Source: Orychophragmus violaceus
Lineage: Eukaryota; Streptophyta; Magnoliopsida; Brassicales; Brassicaceae
Direction: 5' to 3'
Length of the DNA: 64,000 nt
Assembly (NCBI GenBank): GCA_030180135.1
Contig: CM058235.1
Coordinates: 13,625,145-13,689,144, forward strand
Shown: positions 1-11,773 of the stretch, one piece after another
Layout of the letters: the number at the start of each line of letters is the position of its first letter
Position numbering within the stretch: the first letter of the stretch is position 1
Notes under the pieces: model-generated
Database searches by the model: none
What the model was told of the DNA's origin: nothing
What the model saw: only the letters and a program-made list of their open reading frames with translations
Program-made: the position numbers and the translations under genes

Positions 1-1024
1 CCGAAACAGAGTACTGCGTCGATCGTTGCACACCAGCGACGATCGTTGCACCAGCGAGATGGGCCCAAAACTCGGCGGTTTATGAAGAGTCAAGATATTG
101 CACTCTGATCCAGAAGTTCCTGATATTTACAAAGAAGCCCTTGGCCGAGATTAGACCTATATAATTAAGTTTTTGGTGTTTTAATTACATACGCTTTCAT
201 AATTAAGAGCAGAGGATTTTAGAGCTTTTGGGGCTGATCTGAACCTTTACTTCATCTGTATTTGGAGAAGATTTCGAACCCCTTTAATTCTTTATCTTTT
301 ATGCAATTTATTCTTCATATGATTATGTTTTCATTATCTATGTCTGAGTAGATTCCTAGTTAGGTTTAGGGTTTCTCACATAGGATTTCATGACTTGCTA
401 GACTTGTTTAATTCAGTTAAGGATTCATAACTATATCTGTTCTTCAATCTAATTGTGCTTAAAGCCAGTTCTAACCTGATCAATTAGAATCTAGATTTTA
501 GGTTGCTAAATACGACACGGAAGTGTGTTTTAGGAATCTGAACTATTTAGGTTGAGCAATTAAACTTCTCGCAAACGAAAGTTTGGTTTAGGTTAATTGT
601 GAACATATCAAACTTGGAATTAATGCTAGTTTAATCTGTTAGTTCTCGCAAACGAAAGTTTGGTTTGCTGCACTTAGACTTAGAGAACTATCGCAAAGGA
701 ATTTGGTTAGTTCTATATCCGTGTTTTGAGTTCTAGAACTGTTCTTAATTAGATCCTTGCTGAATGAACTGTCTGCTTGTCTGATTTCCTGAGAACGCCC
801 TAGACTTAGCGCTCTTAATAACTTGCTTTCACAACCAACAATCTCTGCTTTCTGTTTACTTTCTCGCATTGCTTTTATTTACATCACATTGCTTTCTTCC
901 TAGTTTAATTTCCTGTTCTTGAGCTATTGAATACCAGAGTCTCTGTGGATTCGATACCCTATATACTACAACCACTGAACTGTGCACTTGCAGTTAGATA
1001 TAGGATTAAAACATGACCCTATCA
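1..1024 (+). mobile_element. Gypsy (Athila-like) LTR, right LTR of nested copy B, cut by window edge
   Basis: This matches the complete LTRs at 3321-4516, 5428-6606 and 31702-32896: the same tail (TGTGCACTTGCAGTTAG ... CTATCA), the same TCTGAGTAGATTC block and the same paired CGATCG motif. The left part lies outside the window. The sequence after CTATCA is not a primer-binding site but gag-like internal sequence, so this is read as the 3' LTR of an element inserted into the body of another copy. Confidence 0.85.
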
Positions 1025-1941
1025 ATACACAAGTGGATCAGATTTCAAGTTCTGTCAAAGAGAAGAATGTTCAGAATGCTCATGTCAATGACATCTCAGT
1101 TCAGGTTGACCATAAGCTGAATCAGGGATCATATCTTGAAGTTAAGGCTATGGAAATTTTGGAAAACAGAGAAGAATCCGAGATTGAGATCCCTGAGTTT
1201 GAGAGTTTCAACGGACCAGACTCGACAGAGATTGACATTGATCTCTTGATAAAATATTTCGGTGTCGATCGACACCCCCTTCGTGTCGGTCGACACGCAG
1301 TTATGACGGCAATTTCGAGTTCGTACGACGAACAGAAATCGACCATGGTCGACACTGAAGGTCGACATCAATTCAATGTCGACCGACACCACTTCTGCGT
1401 CGGTCGACGCGACAGTCGGACAGACCCAATTTCGCCCAAATCTGATGTTTTTACTGGGGAAAGGGTCTACAAACCTCCTATAAGATCTAAAAATGAGCAG
1501 AGTGTATTCAAGTGCATGGTAGTGGTGGATAAGTAGATGAATGAAACTCCACCAGCTGAAGATCCGCGAGTTCATCCTTATGTGTTGGGATATGCAAAAA
1601 AGATAATCTCCACTGATGGTCATTTGAAAGATAAAGTTCAGATTGGTGGAACTACAGCGTCTGATAGTGGAGAAAAGAAGATGGTGATTCCTCAGGAATT
1701 TACTCTAACATCTTCCGAGCCTGCAACTGCTCATAAGCAGAAAGCTCCAAACATCAGATCTCCACCAAAGCAAAGGTATGCACATTCTAAACTTAAACCT
1801 CCTGATCAATCAGCTTTGAATGCAGGAAAACGCATAAACCCACCCAAGTTTCGCTCCTGCCCTGGATCTCTTCCTACGTACCTTGGACGCTCTCATGTTG
1901 ATACCTCTTACACACCGCCGTGGATGAAGAGATATTCATAG
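1025..1941 (+). pseudogene. Degenerate gag-like C-terminal ORF of Gypsy copy A
   Basis: The reading frame begins with a segment equivalent to the QLDTQVNQISSSMKGKG part of the intact relative at 34600 (here PINTQVDQISSSVKEKN), continues through an acidic stretch, meets an in-frame TAG at 1534-1536, and ends at 1939-1941 after the family C-terminal block (YTPPWMKRYS, compare YSPPWMRRLE near 35740). The aspartic protease core of the relative (LCDLGA, LLLGRPFF) is absent here; a different 100-residue segment rich in Lys and Pro takes its place. The N-terminal gag domain is also missing, as expected if another copy was inserted at 1024/1025. Paired CGATCGACAC motifs at 1262-1412 are translated in frame as R-H/R-H-D-containing peptide. 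Non-functional. Confidence 0.6.
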
Positions 1942-3320
1942 AGACACTCAAAGTCTCTGTTGAAACCCCCATGAATCTGATCTCTTCCAATAGTCAAGCT
2001 ACTGACTTTAAACAAGCGCTGAGTGGGAGACAACCCACTGTTAGGTTCGTTTTTATTTTCATTTTTCGTTTTGATTTTGGTGTTTTGATTTTTCTGTTTA
2101 AGTGTGTTCAGAGGTGTGAGAAACAGGCAGAATCGCCTTGCATCGATCGACACACCTAGTGCACCGATCGATGCAGTCGCGATTTACGGTTTACCGATTC
2201 GATTGCGGTCCAGACATTGGTTATTCACATAACCGCGAGCAGAATTCGCCTTGCATCGATCGACACACATTGTGCATCGATCGACGCAGGGCGTTGACAG
2301 GTAAGTGTTCTGCAACTTTTCGGATTGTTTCAATTTGATTTATTTTCTCGCCGACCCTAAGCTTGACACTACTGGGGACAGTGTGTTTTAAGTGTGGGGG
2401 AGGAGCTACTGACGCACGCTTTTGTTTTCTTAGTGTCAGTCCCGTTTTTCAAAATTTGTTTTATTGAGTCAAAATAGTTTAAGTAAGAAACAATGATTTT
2501 TTGAGAAAATTAACAGCACTTGCAGGAACTTAAGTAACCATTGGGATGAAGTTGCAGATCAATCTATGACTATTAGAAAACCCAGACACGGATCAACCTA
2601 CTGAGGACACCCACATCACTTCAGGTATCAGAGGATCCTTTCACTGACTTCACTTTAATACTGACTTAATTTTCTCACCTAAGGGCTTGGTATACCTTGT
2701 GTCGGATTCCCTTGTTAGTTCTGACACAGCCTGTAAACATGTCCTATTTGGTTCCCTTCTCCCCTTCCATAAAAAAAAAGATAATAAACTGAGGATGAGT
2801 TAGTAACTCCGAAGTGGTCTCTGGGAATGGTAGCTACAACTATCATATCCTGTGCATCCATGGAATGTGTCCAAAGTACACTCTTTAACGGGAAGAGCAC
2901 TGATAAAAAAAATAAAATGATACCCAATGGGGAAAAATCAGAATGCTAAGGAAGGAAAAAGAGAAGAAAGGGACCAAAGAAAGATAGTATGGTGGTCTAG
3001 AGCTGACAAGGTAAGAGTCCATGTGCCTTTGATCGATACTCCTTAGGTGAGACCGCACTTAAATACTTGCAGAAGTCAGTAGGATGAATTTGAATGCGTG
3101 AATGTGATTGTGGAGTTTACTTAGGACAGTTGCTAAGTGTGGGGGAAGTACATGTTGGTCTTGATATCTTGCAGGTGAAATCTTTCAGTGGATTACTAAG
3201 GGGAATCTGAGTGTTGTTGCTTCTAGGATGAAAAGAGTTTCTGAAAGTTTTCAAACCTCTTGACTACATTTTAGTTCTTTGTTTTGCTTGAGGACAAGCA
3301 AAGGCTAAGTGTGGGGGAGT
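1025..3320 (+). mobile_element. Internal 3' body of Gypsy copy A
   Basis: Internal sequence of the same Gypsy family as the element at 31702-38355. It starts inside the gag-like coding region, without leader or primer-binding site, and runs through the conserved 3' non-coding region (2350-3320: ACTGGGGACAGTGTGT, repeated GTGTGGGGGA blocks, GATACCCAATGGGGAAAAATC) to a polypurine tract AGTGTGGGGGAGT next to the LTR at 3321. No reverse transcriptase, RNase H or integrase is encoded. Confidence 0.8.
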
Positions 3321-4516
3321 TGATATACCATGAATTTTAGGGCTTTTAACCATGGTATATATCTTATTTATCGAGTCTTTTACTATGTTTTAGAGTCTTT
3401 TCAGGTGTTTATTAGGTACAAGCACATTTGGAGCAGATTTGGTGATTATGGCACTTTCTGGAGCTTTTTGGAGTGTTTGGCCGAGAGATAGAGTTCTCTG
3501 TCGACATTTGAGGAATGCATCGATCGACACATCTTTGGCGTCGATCGTTGCATATGCGAGATGGGCCAAACTCGGCGGTTTAATGAAGAATGATGAAATT
3601 GCAATTGTGCCCAGAAGTTCCTGATATTTACAAAGAAGCCCCAAAACGTGTTTTAGGATTATAATTAGGTTTTACAGCCACTTGTTAGGCTACGCTTTTG
3701 GAGATGCTGATTGGCGCTTTGATAACGAAGTTTTATTTTCAGAGAGAGTTTTGGGGGCTGGTTTTGTTCTCGAAAGAGACTTGATTTCGAACCCCTGTTC
3801 TTATTCTCAGATTATTTATGATATCTATTTTGACCATGTTTTCTGTTATGATTGCTATGTCTGAGTAGATCTCTTGTTAGGTTACGGATTCTCATTAGGG
3901 ATTTGAAGGAATGTTAGATTAACTAATTTATTAGATTCGTTATCTAGTTCTTCATCTAATCTGTTCTTAATGCTTAATCTGAACTGGCCATTTAGATTAC
4001 TGATTCTAGGTTGATTTATGCAACGACAGTTGGTTTATTTAACTAGATTCTATTTGGTGAGCAATTTATCTATCCGCAAAGGAATTTGGTTTAGAGAAAT
4101 TGTGAACGAACGAACTTGGAATTAATGCATGTTTAGAACTCTAGGATTCACAAAGGAATTTGGTCTGCTAGGTTGTTAGACATAGATAATTATCGCAGCG
4201 ACAGCTGGTTAGTTTTACCGTCGTGATTCTAGTTCAAGAACGCTATAGATTAAATCTTGATTGTTTGTCATCTGAAATCCTGATGTCCTGAGAACTCCTG
4301 AAACCTGGCACCTTCGTTAATTGCTTACAACCCCCTCGTTTGATTTCTTTACTTGCTAATTTGTTTACCGTTTTCCAATATTGCTTCGCTTAGCTTAAAT
4401 CTGAATTACTTATAATCTATCGTGTGACAAGAGTCCTTGTGGATTCGATACCCTAAGTACTACAACTACATCACTGTGCACTTGCAGTTAGAATATGGAT
4501 AATTCTTGACCTATCA
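3321..4516 (+). mobile_element. Gypsy LTR, right LTR of copy A
   Basis: Complete LTR of 1196 bp beginning TGATATACCATG and ending CTATCA, preceded by the polypurine tract AGTGTGGGGGAGT. The base after the LTR does not start a primer-binding site: the sequence ACACGCTTTTGTTTTC joins straight into the 3' non-coding body of another family member (compare 2411), the expected right-hand junction of an insertion into that body. Confidence 0.85.
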
Positions 4517-5427
4517 ACACGCTTTTGTTTTCTTAGAGTCAGTCCTTTGTTTTTCAAAATTGTTTTATTGAGTCAAAATATGTATGAAACTATGATTTTT
4601 CGAGGAGATTTTTTGCTGGAACATGAAGTAAGTGACCATTGGACAGACTTGCAGAGCCTCTATGACTGTTAGAAAACCCCAAACAGATCAACTCAACAAG
4701 GACACCCATATCTAACCAGGTATTCAGAGGATCCATTACTAGTCTCACTTAATCTTGACTTTAATTTCTCGCTTAGGGGCTTGTTAATCTTTGGGTCGGA
4801 TTCCTTTGATGTGTTTGGCACAGCCTATGATCTTGTTCTAAAGTATGGTTTCTGATTTTCTCCTCCCTTGAAAGTAAAAAAAAAAAAGAGAATAAAAACT
4901 GAGGATAAGCTAGTAGCTTCGAAATGGTCGCGGGAGTGGTAGAGACCCCTATTACCTCCTGTGCATCCATGGAAACATGTCCAAAGTTACACACCGAATA
5001 AAAAGGGAAGAGCACTGATAGAAAAAATAAATTAATACCCAGTGGGGAAAAATCAGTGCTAAGGGAGAAAGGGAAAAGAAAGAAACCAGAAACCGACAGT
5101 TTGGTGGTCAGATACTGAATAGGTTGAGTCCATGTGTCCTTTGATTCGATACTCCCTCTGTGAGACCGCACCTAATTGTATACAGAGGCTAGTATGGTGA
5201 ATTTGGATGTCCTAACTGGATTGTGGAGTTTACTTGGGACAGTTGCTAAGTGTGGGGGAAGTATATTGTGGTTTTGAGTTCTATAGGAAAGTGTTCAGTG
5301 GATTACTAAGTAAATGTGAATGCGAAAGTTCCTAGGACGAAATGAGTTTCTGTGTTTTCAAACCTCTTCTCTTATATTTTGGTTCTTTACTTACTTGAGG
5401 GCAAGCAAGAGCTAAGTGTGGGGGAGT
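4517..5427 (+). mobile_element. 3' non-coding body of Gypsy copy C
   Basis: This 911 bp stretch is colinear with 2411-3320 and 36250-37161: GAGTCAAAAT block, CCAAAGTTACAC block, GTGTGGGGGAAGT, then a polypurine tract before the LTR at 5428. It has no coding potential; the frames that exist are chance openings. Confidence 0.75.
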
Positions 5428-6606
5428 TGATATACCATGGATTTTAGGGATTTTAACCATGGTATATGTCTTATTTATCGAGTCTCTTATTATGTTTTGG
5501 AGTCTATTATCTATGTTTTTAGGTCTAGACACGTTTGGAGCGTATTTGGAGTTTATGGCACATTCTGGAGCTATTTGGAGCATTTGGCCGAGAGAGAAGA
5601 AGTCACTGCCCATATCAGACATCTGTGTCGATCGACACACAATGTGCATCTATCGACACAAGATCGTGACAGACACATTCTCGCGAGTTTATGAAGAGTT
5701 TGGGAATTGCAACTTAAGCCCAGAAGTTTCTATAATTACAAAGAGGTCCCAACCGTGATTAGACCATTATATTAGGGTTTTAAAGCCATTGTTTAGGCTA
5801 CGATTTTAACTACACTTTATTTTATTCAGAGAGAGTTTTAGGGGCTGATCTTGTTCTCGAAAGAGACTTGATTTCGAACCCCAGTTCTTTATTCTGTTTT
5901 ATGATATTTGGTTTTCTATTCATTCTGTTTTCTGTTTCGATGAACATGTCTGAGTAGTTTACCTGTTAGGTTTAGGGATTCTCACAAGGGATTTCATGGA
6001 ATATTAGGTTAATCAATCTGTTAGGGATTCATACTTTCTAGTTCTTCGTCTAGGATTGTTCTTAATGCTTAATCTGAACTGGCCACTTAGATTTATGATG
6101 TTAGGTTGATTGATACAACGACGGTTGATTAATTAGCTAGAAAGAACCTAGATGAGCAATTGAATTACTCGCAAAGGAATTTGGTTTAATTGAATTGTGA
6201 ACATATCGAACTTGGAATTAAAGCTGGTTTAATCTGATAGTAATTGCAAAGGAATTTGGATTGTTGCACTTAGACTTAGAGAATTCTCGCAACGACAGTT
6301 GGTTAATTCTATATCTGTGTTTGAGTTCTAGAACAATTCCTTATTAGATCATGCTTGATTGATTGCATGTGTTCCTGATTTCTTGAGAACTCCCTAGACT
6401 TAACGCATTCGCTTCCTTGCTCATAAGCTCGCTTGATTTATTTTCTGATGTCTGATTTACTGCTTTGTCATTACTTTCACCTAGTTTAATCTTGACTGTT
6501 CTAAATCTATCGTTGACCGGAGTCCTTGTGGATTTGATACCCTAAGTACTACAATCACATCACTGTGCACTTGCAGTTAGAATAGGGATTAATTCTTGAC
6601 CTATCA
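5428..6606 (+). mobile_element. Gypsy LTR, right LTR of copy C
   Basis: Complete LTR of 1179 bp, TGATATACCATGG ... CTATCA. It has diverged by many substitutions and small indels from the other LTRs. The next base begins a GC-rich MITE (CTAGGCGCCCC...), so copy C is inferred to have been inserted into that MITE. Confidence 0.85.
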
Positions 6607-7435
6607 CTAGGCGCCCCTAGGCCGCTTGGATTTAGCTATAGGCGGTGGTATTAAGCGGATGGTGTATTTTGGCGTCTTCGGCGGGCGTTAGGCGGGCAAG
6701 GCGGTCGCTAGGCGGGCAAGGCGGTCGCTAGGCGGGCAAGGCGGTCGCTAGGCGTAATTAAATTAGACAATTTAAAAAAAAAACTTTTCACCCTTAAAAT
6801 GTGATGTTTTGTGTTTTATTATACCCAATTTTTAAACCAAAAGTCGTATCAACTAAACAAGGGTTTTTGTTTGTTTATTGTTGCTCTAAACTTGACGATC
6901 GAAGTTGAGTTGCCGACTCTTGTCGTCAACGTAATTGACATCTCTGAACTTTGAATGTGTGTCTTTGTATTACCAATAATACTTTTCAATTAGATTAATT
7001 GTTTGTCTCTATTTTGTTTAGGATTTTGAGTAAGTATTCCTTTTCCCTGTTACGAATAACAAGTTAGAAACCATGATCCCCAAGAATTTTGATTATGTTA
7101 GTAAGCAAATTGCCAAGCTCAGAATCATTTTGCCAATGGTTTATGTGGTTGCTGATTTTGTTGACGTTTTTGATTGTTCTTATGTGTTGTGTCTTATACC
7201 CTTATGCTCCGAAGAATAGAATTAGAAAGTTACGAACTAATATCAAGTTTGGGAGAAAAGTTTGACTAGAAATTTCATTAGAGTTTATTTGTCTTTTAAA
7301 ATTCAAACATTTGGTGTTATTTTATTGTTTTACATTGACTTTAGTTTTTATTCTAAAATATTTTAGACACTTTTATTCATATATGATTCATATAATTTAA
7401 GATTTTTATATATAAATAGTTTATTATATAAATAA

Positions 7436-7498
<63 letters not shown>

Positions 7499-7597
7499 CC
7501 TAAACCGCCTAAAAATCGTCTAGGCCCCGATTAAGCATTCTAGGCGTTAGGCGTTGGGTCACCGCCCGACTAGTGCCTAACGGTTTCTTGAACACTG
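6607..7597. mobile_element. hAT-like MITE, left end displaced by the Gypsy nest
   Basis: GC-rich ends enclose an AT-rich core. The right end reads ...CCTAACGGTTTCTTGAACACTG, the same kind of terminus (GTTCAAGAAACC read inwards) as other short elements here. The left part begins mid-TIR at CTAGGCGCCCCTAGGCCG, so about 20 bp of terminus should lie beyond the Gypsy nest. Three tandem copies of a 20-bp unit (AGGCGGGCAAGGCGGTCGCT) occupy 6695-6755. A dinucleotide (AT)n of about 56 bp fills 7440-7495. No ORF. Confidence 0.55.
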
Positions 7598-7885
7598 TAT
7601 ATGAATACGAAGCTGATATAATTTAGATTTATATAGTTAAAGGCTTAATTTGAATATGAAATTAGCAAAATAGGAGTTTATTACTTCTACAAACACTTAT
7701 GTGTGTTTAGGATACTTTCACCTAATGAAAATTCAATCTTGCCCCTTATTCTCAACTAAAGCAATTAATCATTTTTTTGTCTTGACCAAACCAGTTACAT
7801 CTTTTTCCTAACTAAAACAATTACTTAACCAAAGAGTCCAAATTGTTCGATCAAAAGAAAAAAAAAACCAAAGAGTCCAAATTAC
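7598..7885. other. Intergenic, duplicated at 28577-28660
   Basis: The first 80 bp (TATATGAATACGAAGCTGATATAATTT...) closely match 28582-28660, where the MITE is absent. The rest is AT-rich with no gene. Confidence 0.6.
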
Positions 7886-8680
7886 GGGGTTTTGTGCCCT
7901 ATAAAGCAAAATAAAATCTACACTACCCCTCTTTAATCTACAATACCCTTCTCATTTAAATGAGGCTGGTTGATTACCGGAATGCCCTTACTGATTCTTA
8001 AAAAAAATTGAAAGTAATTAAAATCGAAAATCTTGGTGGGTCTCGGGTTAGGAGTGGGTTGTATCCGATCTGATTCTCCCTCTTGATCCTAGTATCGTTT
8101 TGACCCGGGAGAGATCGAGCTCGCTTCGTTTGACCATTCTCGTCGGGATCCCTTTCCTTTTAGCTTCTGTCGGATTCACCTCCGAAGCTTCGATCTTCGC
8201 CTCCTACACCGACGTCGACGTCTCCTTCGCCGCGCCGCCGTAGCTGCATTAAGTTCCAAATCGAGGTCTAACCGTTTATTGGTCTCTATAACGAATGTAG
8301 ATTGGTTTCTTTAATCGATTTCAAATGGTAGATTGTAATCAGTTTGATGCACATTGGTGCTTAACGAATGTTTATGGGTTGATTATGAGTACAAATTGGT
8401 TACAGATGCATTGATGTGGTTGAATCATTGTAAAATTTTACTTTTTCAGATCCTGAAACCAATTGAATTGGGTTTCGGGTTCATGTTCATTCAATAATAG
8501 TAGAACTAGGTAAAACCAGTAACACTGGAAAATATTGTATAACTAGTAAAACTAGGGTATAACTGTGTACATATAATGTATAACCGTGAACAACTAGTGT
8601 ATTACTGTGAACAACAATTGTATGAATGTGCACAAATAACTGTTTTGATTGAGTTTTTGGGTATTGTTTGACAGGTTAAA

Positions 8681-11042
8681 ATGAGCAACAACGCCAGCAA
8701 ACATTATAAATGCGAAGGTCGCATTTATGGTCTAGTGTTTAAGGCATCAGTTGAGGAGATAACAATGTCGATGTTAGAAGCTAGGTTATACAAGAAGCTT
8801 GGTTTAGTTGGAAGTAAGGTTAAATTCCACTTGAGTTACATTGCTAGGCGGGCTGGGTGTGAGGAATAGTCATATATTTGTGATGATGAGAGGAGTTGTT
8901 TGTCTATCTAATGCATGCTGATAATGAGAACCGTAGATGTGTTTTGTATGTGGAGGTGTTGAGTACACCGGACATTCCCGAGCAACAGTCGAGAGCGGGA
9001 GAATTAGGACCTGATTTCATCATGTTGTACGTTGACAACGAACAAAATAATAAAGAAAACGAGGATGATGATCTCGAAAATGATGGAGATGCTCTCGAAA
9101 ATGATGGAGATGACCGCGAAAACGATGGAGATACAGTACGTGATGAATATGAGGGCAACAGTATGGATTCATCAGATATGCGTGATGAATATGTTGAACA
9201 ACCACCAGTTGTTGAATGTAGTCTGATTTTACCTCCATTTGGATTTGACTGTTGGTGTAGAATTTCCAAGCAAGAAATTTTTAGCAAAGTTGGTTCATAG
9301 AGGCGCATTTGTTAACTCTTTCGGGTATTTCATACATAAATCTGATTCTCAGCGATGGGTGGCTAGATGTGCTCAACGAAGCTGTAATTGGAGAGTACGA
9401 GCAGCAAAGATCACAAACTCCAAAAGTTTCTCGATTAGAACGACACGAAGATGCACACATGCAGCCAGACTAGTCAGAGTGAAGAAGGCAAGGAGAAGAG
9501 GAAAGAATCATCAAAACTAGTTGCATCTCTGTTGAGTAAAGATTATCCAGGGAAATACGAGACTCCAACTCCTAAAGTTATCATGGATATTGTGAAGATA
9601 AAAGTTGGTGTAGGGATATCATACTCCACGGCTCTGAGAGGGAAAAATCAAGCAGTTTGCGATTTGCATGGTAGTCCAGAAGATAGCTATCGGATGTTGT
9701 ATCGTTATATGTACATCCTAGAGGAGCTGAATCATGGTATGGTAACGGAAGTGAAACTGGATGAGATGGAAAATTTCAAGTACCTTTTCATAGCTTTGGG
9801 AGCTTGCATTGAAGGGTTTAAGTGCATGAGGAAGGTGATTATGGTGGATGAAACATTTCTGAAGACCGCATATCGTGGTGTACTAGTTTTCGCCGTAGCT
9901 CAAGATCTCAATCGTCATATTTATCCTATAGCATTTGGGGTACTCGACGGTGAGAATTTGGGCCTGATTTTTCGAGATGTTGAAAACCGTTGTAGCCGAC
10001 TCTTCCAATTTGGTGTTTGTGAGTGACAGAAATTTAAGCCTCATCAACGCCATAGCTAATGTGTATCCACAAGCTCATCAAGGGTATTGCTTATGGCATT
10101 TGGCCCAAAATGTTAAAGGCCATGCTCGTCATCACGCAAACAAGGACTTTGTCGCTAAACAATTCCAAGAGTGCGGTTGGGCTCACACGGTTTCTGAGTT
10201 CAATAATCTTTACGATGAGTTTAAGAAGAGATATCCTTCAGCAGCGAAGTATGCGGAGGAAACCACCGCACTAGAAAAATGGGCAAGATGTGTATCTCTG
10301 GCTGATAGATACAACCTAAACACTATCAACTACGTCGAATCTCTAAACAAAGTTTTTAAGGACGCCAAGAAGTACTCCTTACTACCGTTGCTGGATACCA
10401 TACTTCGAAAGTTTTCTGATTGGTTTAACGATCATAGGAAAGAGTCTGTGGCAGGACCGAGTACAAGTAAAATGGTGCCTTTGGTTGAGAACTTCTTCCA
10501 CAAAAAATGGCTTGAGGCTGATAAATTGCATGTACGAGAGGTAAACAGTTATTCACTTGAATATGAAGTTAATGATGAAGGAAAGCTTCATTTAGTGAGC
10601 TTGGTAGATAAAAGTTGCATTTGCAATCAATATTCATAAGTATCCTTGTCTCCATGTTCTAGCCGCTTTCATCTATTTCAAGGAAAATGGAAGGCGTGAT
10701 ATCCACATAGAACTTCATGATTTGTGTTCGAAATATTATTTGCACGAGTTGTGGACATTGGCTTATGTCAGGTCGATCTATGTTGTACATGATATGTCTG
10801 CGTGGGTTGTCCCAGATTACATCATGGAGAAGCAGATAATCCCTCCAGATATCATCATAAGGAAGGGTCGGAAGAAGGTTAAAAGACGTCCATCGACTGG
10901 AGAAAGACGTAAAAGGGTAAGGGTACAGAACAAAAGACAGGGGGAAGAACACTGCCATGGTTGTTGTATGGAGAAGACTATGTTTTGTAGAATTTTTGAG
11001 CTTTTGTTTTTGTTATGTAAGACATTGCAATGGTTTTTGTAA
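8681..11042 (+). pseudogene. MuDR/MULE transposase (VANA-like), several frameshifts
   Basis: Three or more frames must be joined. The start at 8681 (MSNNASKHYKCEGRIYG) is followed by an N-terminal domain that stops at 8869. An acidic linker with a repeated DDxxENDGD unit covers 9050-9150. A MuDR DNA-binding segment with the CAQRSCNWRVRAAK pattern lies near 9365-9430. The MULE catalytic core follows: VIMVDETFLK (first Asp, near 9840), VFVSDRNLSLINAI (second Asp, near 10015), CLWHLAQNVK (the conserved C-x2-H segment, near 10095) and YNLNTINYVESLNKVF (the usual Glu, near 10335). The SWIM zinc finger is damaged: CICNQYS meets TAA at 10637, and PCLHVLAAF follows in another frame. A basic tail ends at 11040-11042. 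Frame changes fall near 8870-8900, 9290, 9450 and 9990. Wild-type function would be cut-and-paste transposition at the element's termini. Confidence 0.85.
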
Positions 11043-11047
11043 TTTAC

Positions 11048-11088
11048 GTAATACTATATCACGATTTCGTGAGTTCTGGGTAATACTA
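11048..11088 (-). promoter_or_regulatory. Two YAGTATTAY motifs, downstream of transposase
   Basis: Exact matches on the minus strand at 11048-11056 and 11080-11088 (GTAATACTA on the plus strand). YAGTATTAY is the motif reported as the target of the VANC anti-silencing protein of Arabidopsis VANDAL21. The motif match is seen directly; binding here is inferred. Confidence 0.5.
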
Positions 11089-11658
11089 GTATAAATCCGC
11101 ATGAGTTGTAATACTTGACCTTTTCTAAAGTATTTATGTTTGGTTAATTAAAACCAAACTTAATCATCTGATGAAAGCATTGAATTATAGGAGAACTATG
11201 TGCTTATATTATATGTTTTACAAAGAATAAATTAACCAAATTTTACTTAAAATGGGGTTCTATGAAACATATTCACCAAACTTTTCCTTATATTTTAAGA
11301 AATACTTTCTAATGGAGAACCCACGTGGGAAGTGAAATTACTGAAACATAATATTCAAACTAAGAAATGCACTGAACAAAGAGATTCATATGGTAGATCA
11401 ATAAAATTAAATGTAATACTAGAAAAATTAACTTTTAGTCGGTGTAATACTAATTTAACTGTAAACCAAATATTTGAACATTTTTTATAACTAATAATCT
11501 GATATAACTATGTGTGATATTTTAAATAAAAAAACTAAAAAACACCGATTTATAAAAAAACAATTTTCAAATGTTTTCGGTGGCAAAATCAAAATTTTGG
11601 CGCCACTTTCAAAATTTTCGAATTTCATATAATTTAAATGTTTAATTGATTATTAACC

Positions 11659-11660
<2 letters not shown>
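11089..11660. promoter_or_regulatory. Intergenic region between transposase and GRF-like gene, two more YAGTATTAY motifs
   Basis: AT-rich DNA without ORF. It holds two further exact motifs at 11413-11421 and 11444-11452, both GTAATACTA on the plus strand. This is the likely promoter region of the downstream gene, together with the (CT)n tract next to it. Confidence 0.45.

Positions 11661-11753
<93 letters not shown>
11661..11753. repeat. (CT)n microsatellite
   Basis: An uninterrupted CT dinucleotide tract of about 93 bp immediately 5' of the ATG at 11774. Pyrimidine tracts are common in plant 5' UTRs; length variation between individuals is likely. Confidence 0.98.
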
Positions 11754-11755
<2 letters not shown>

Positions 11756-11773
11756 TTTCTCTTTCACGCCATA

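Noticed and set aside
1..6606. Autointegration or circular-template products as the cause of LTR-body junctions
   Set aside because: Possible, but ordinary nested insertion explains all three junctions with fewer assumptions; kept only as an alternative.
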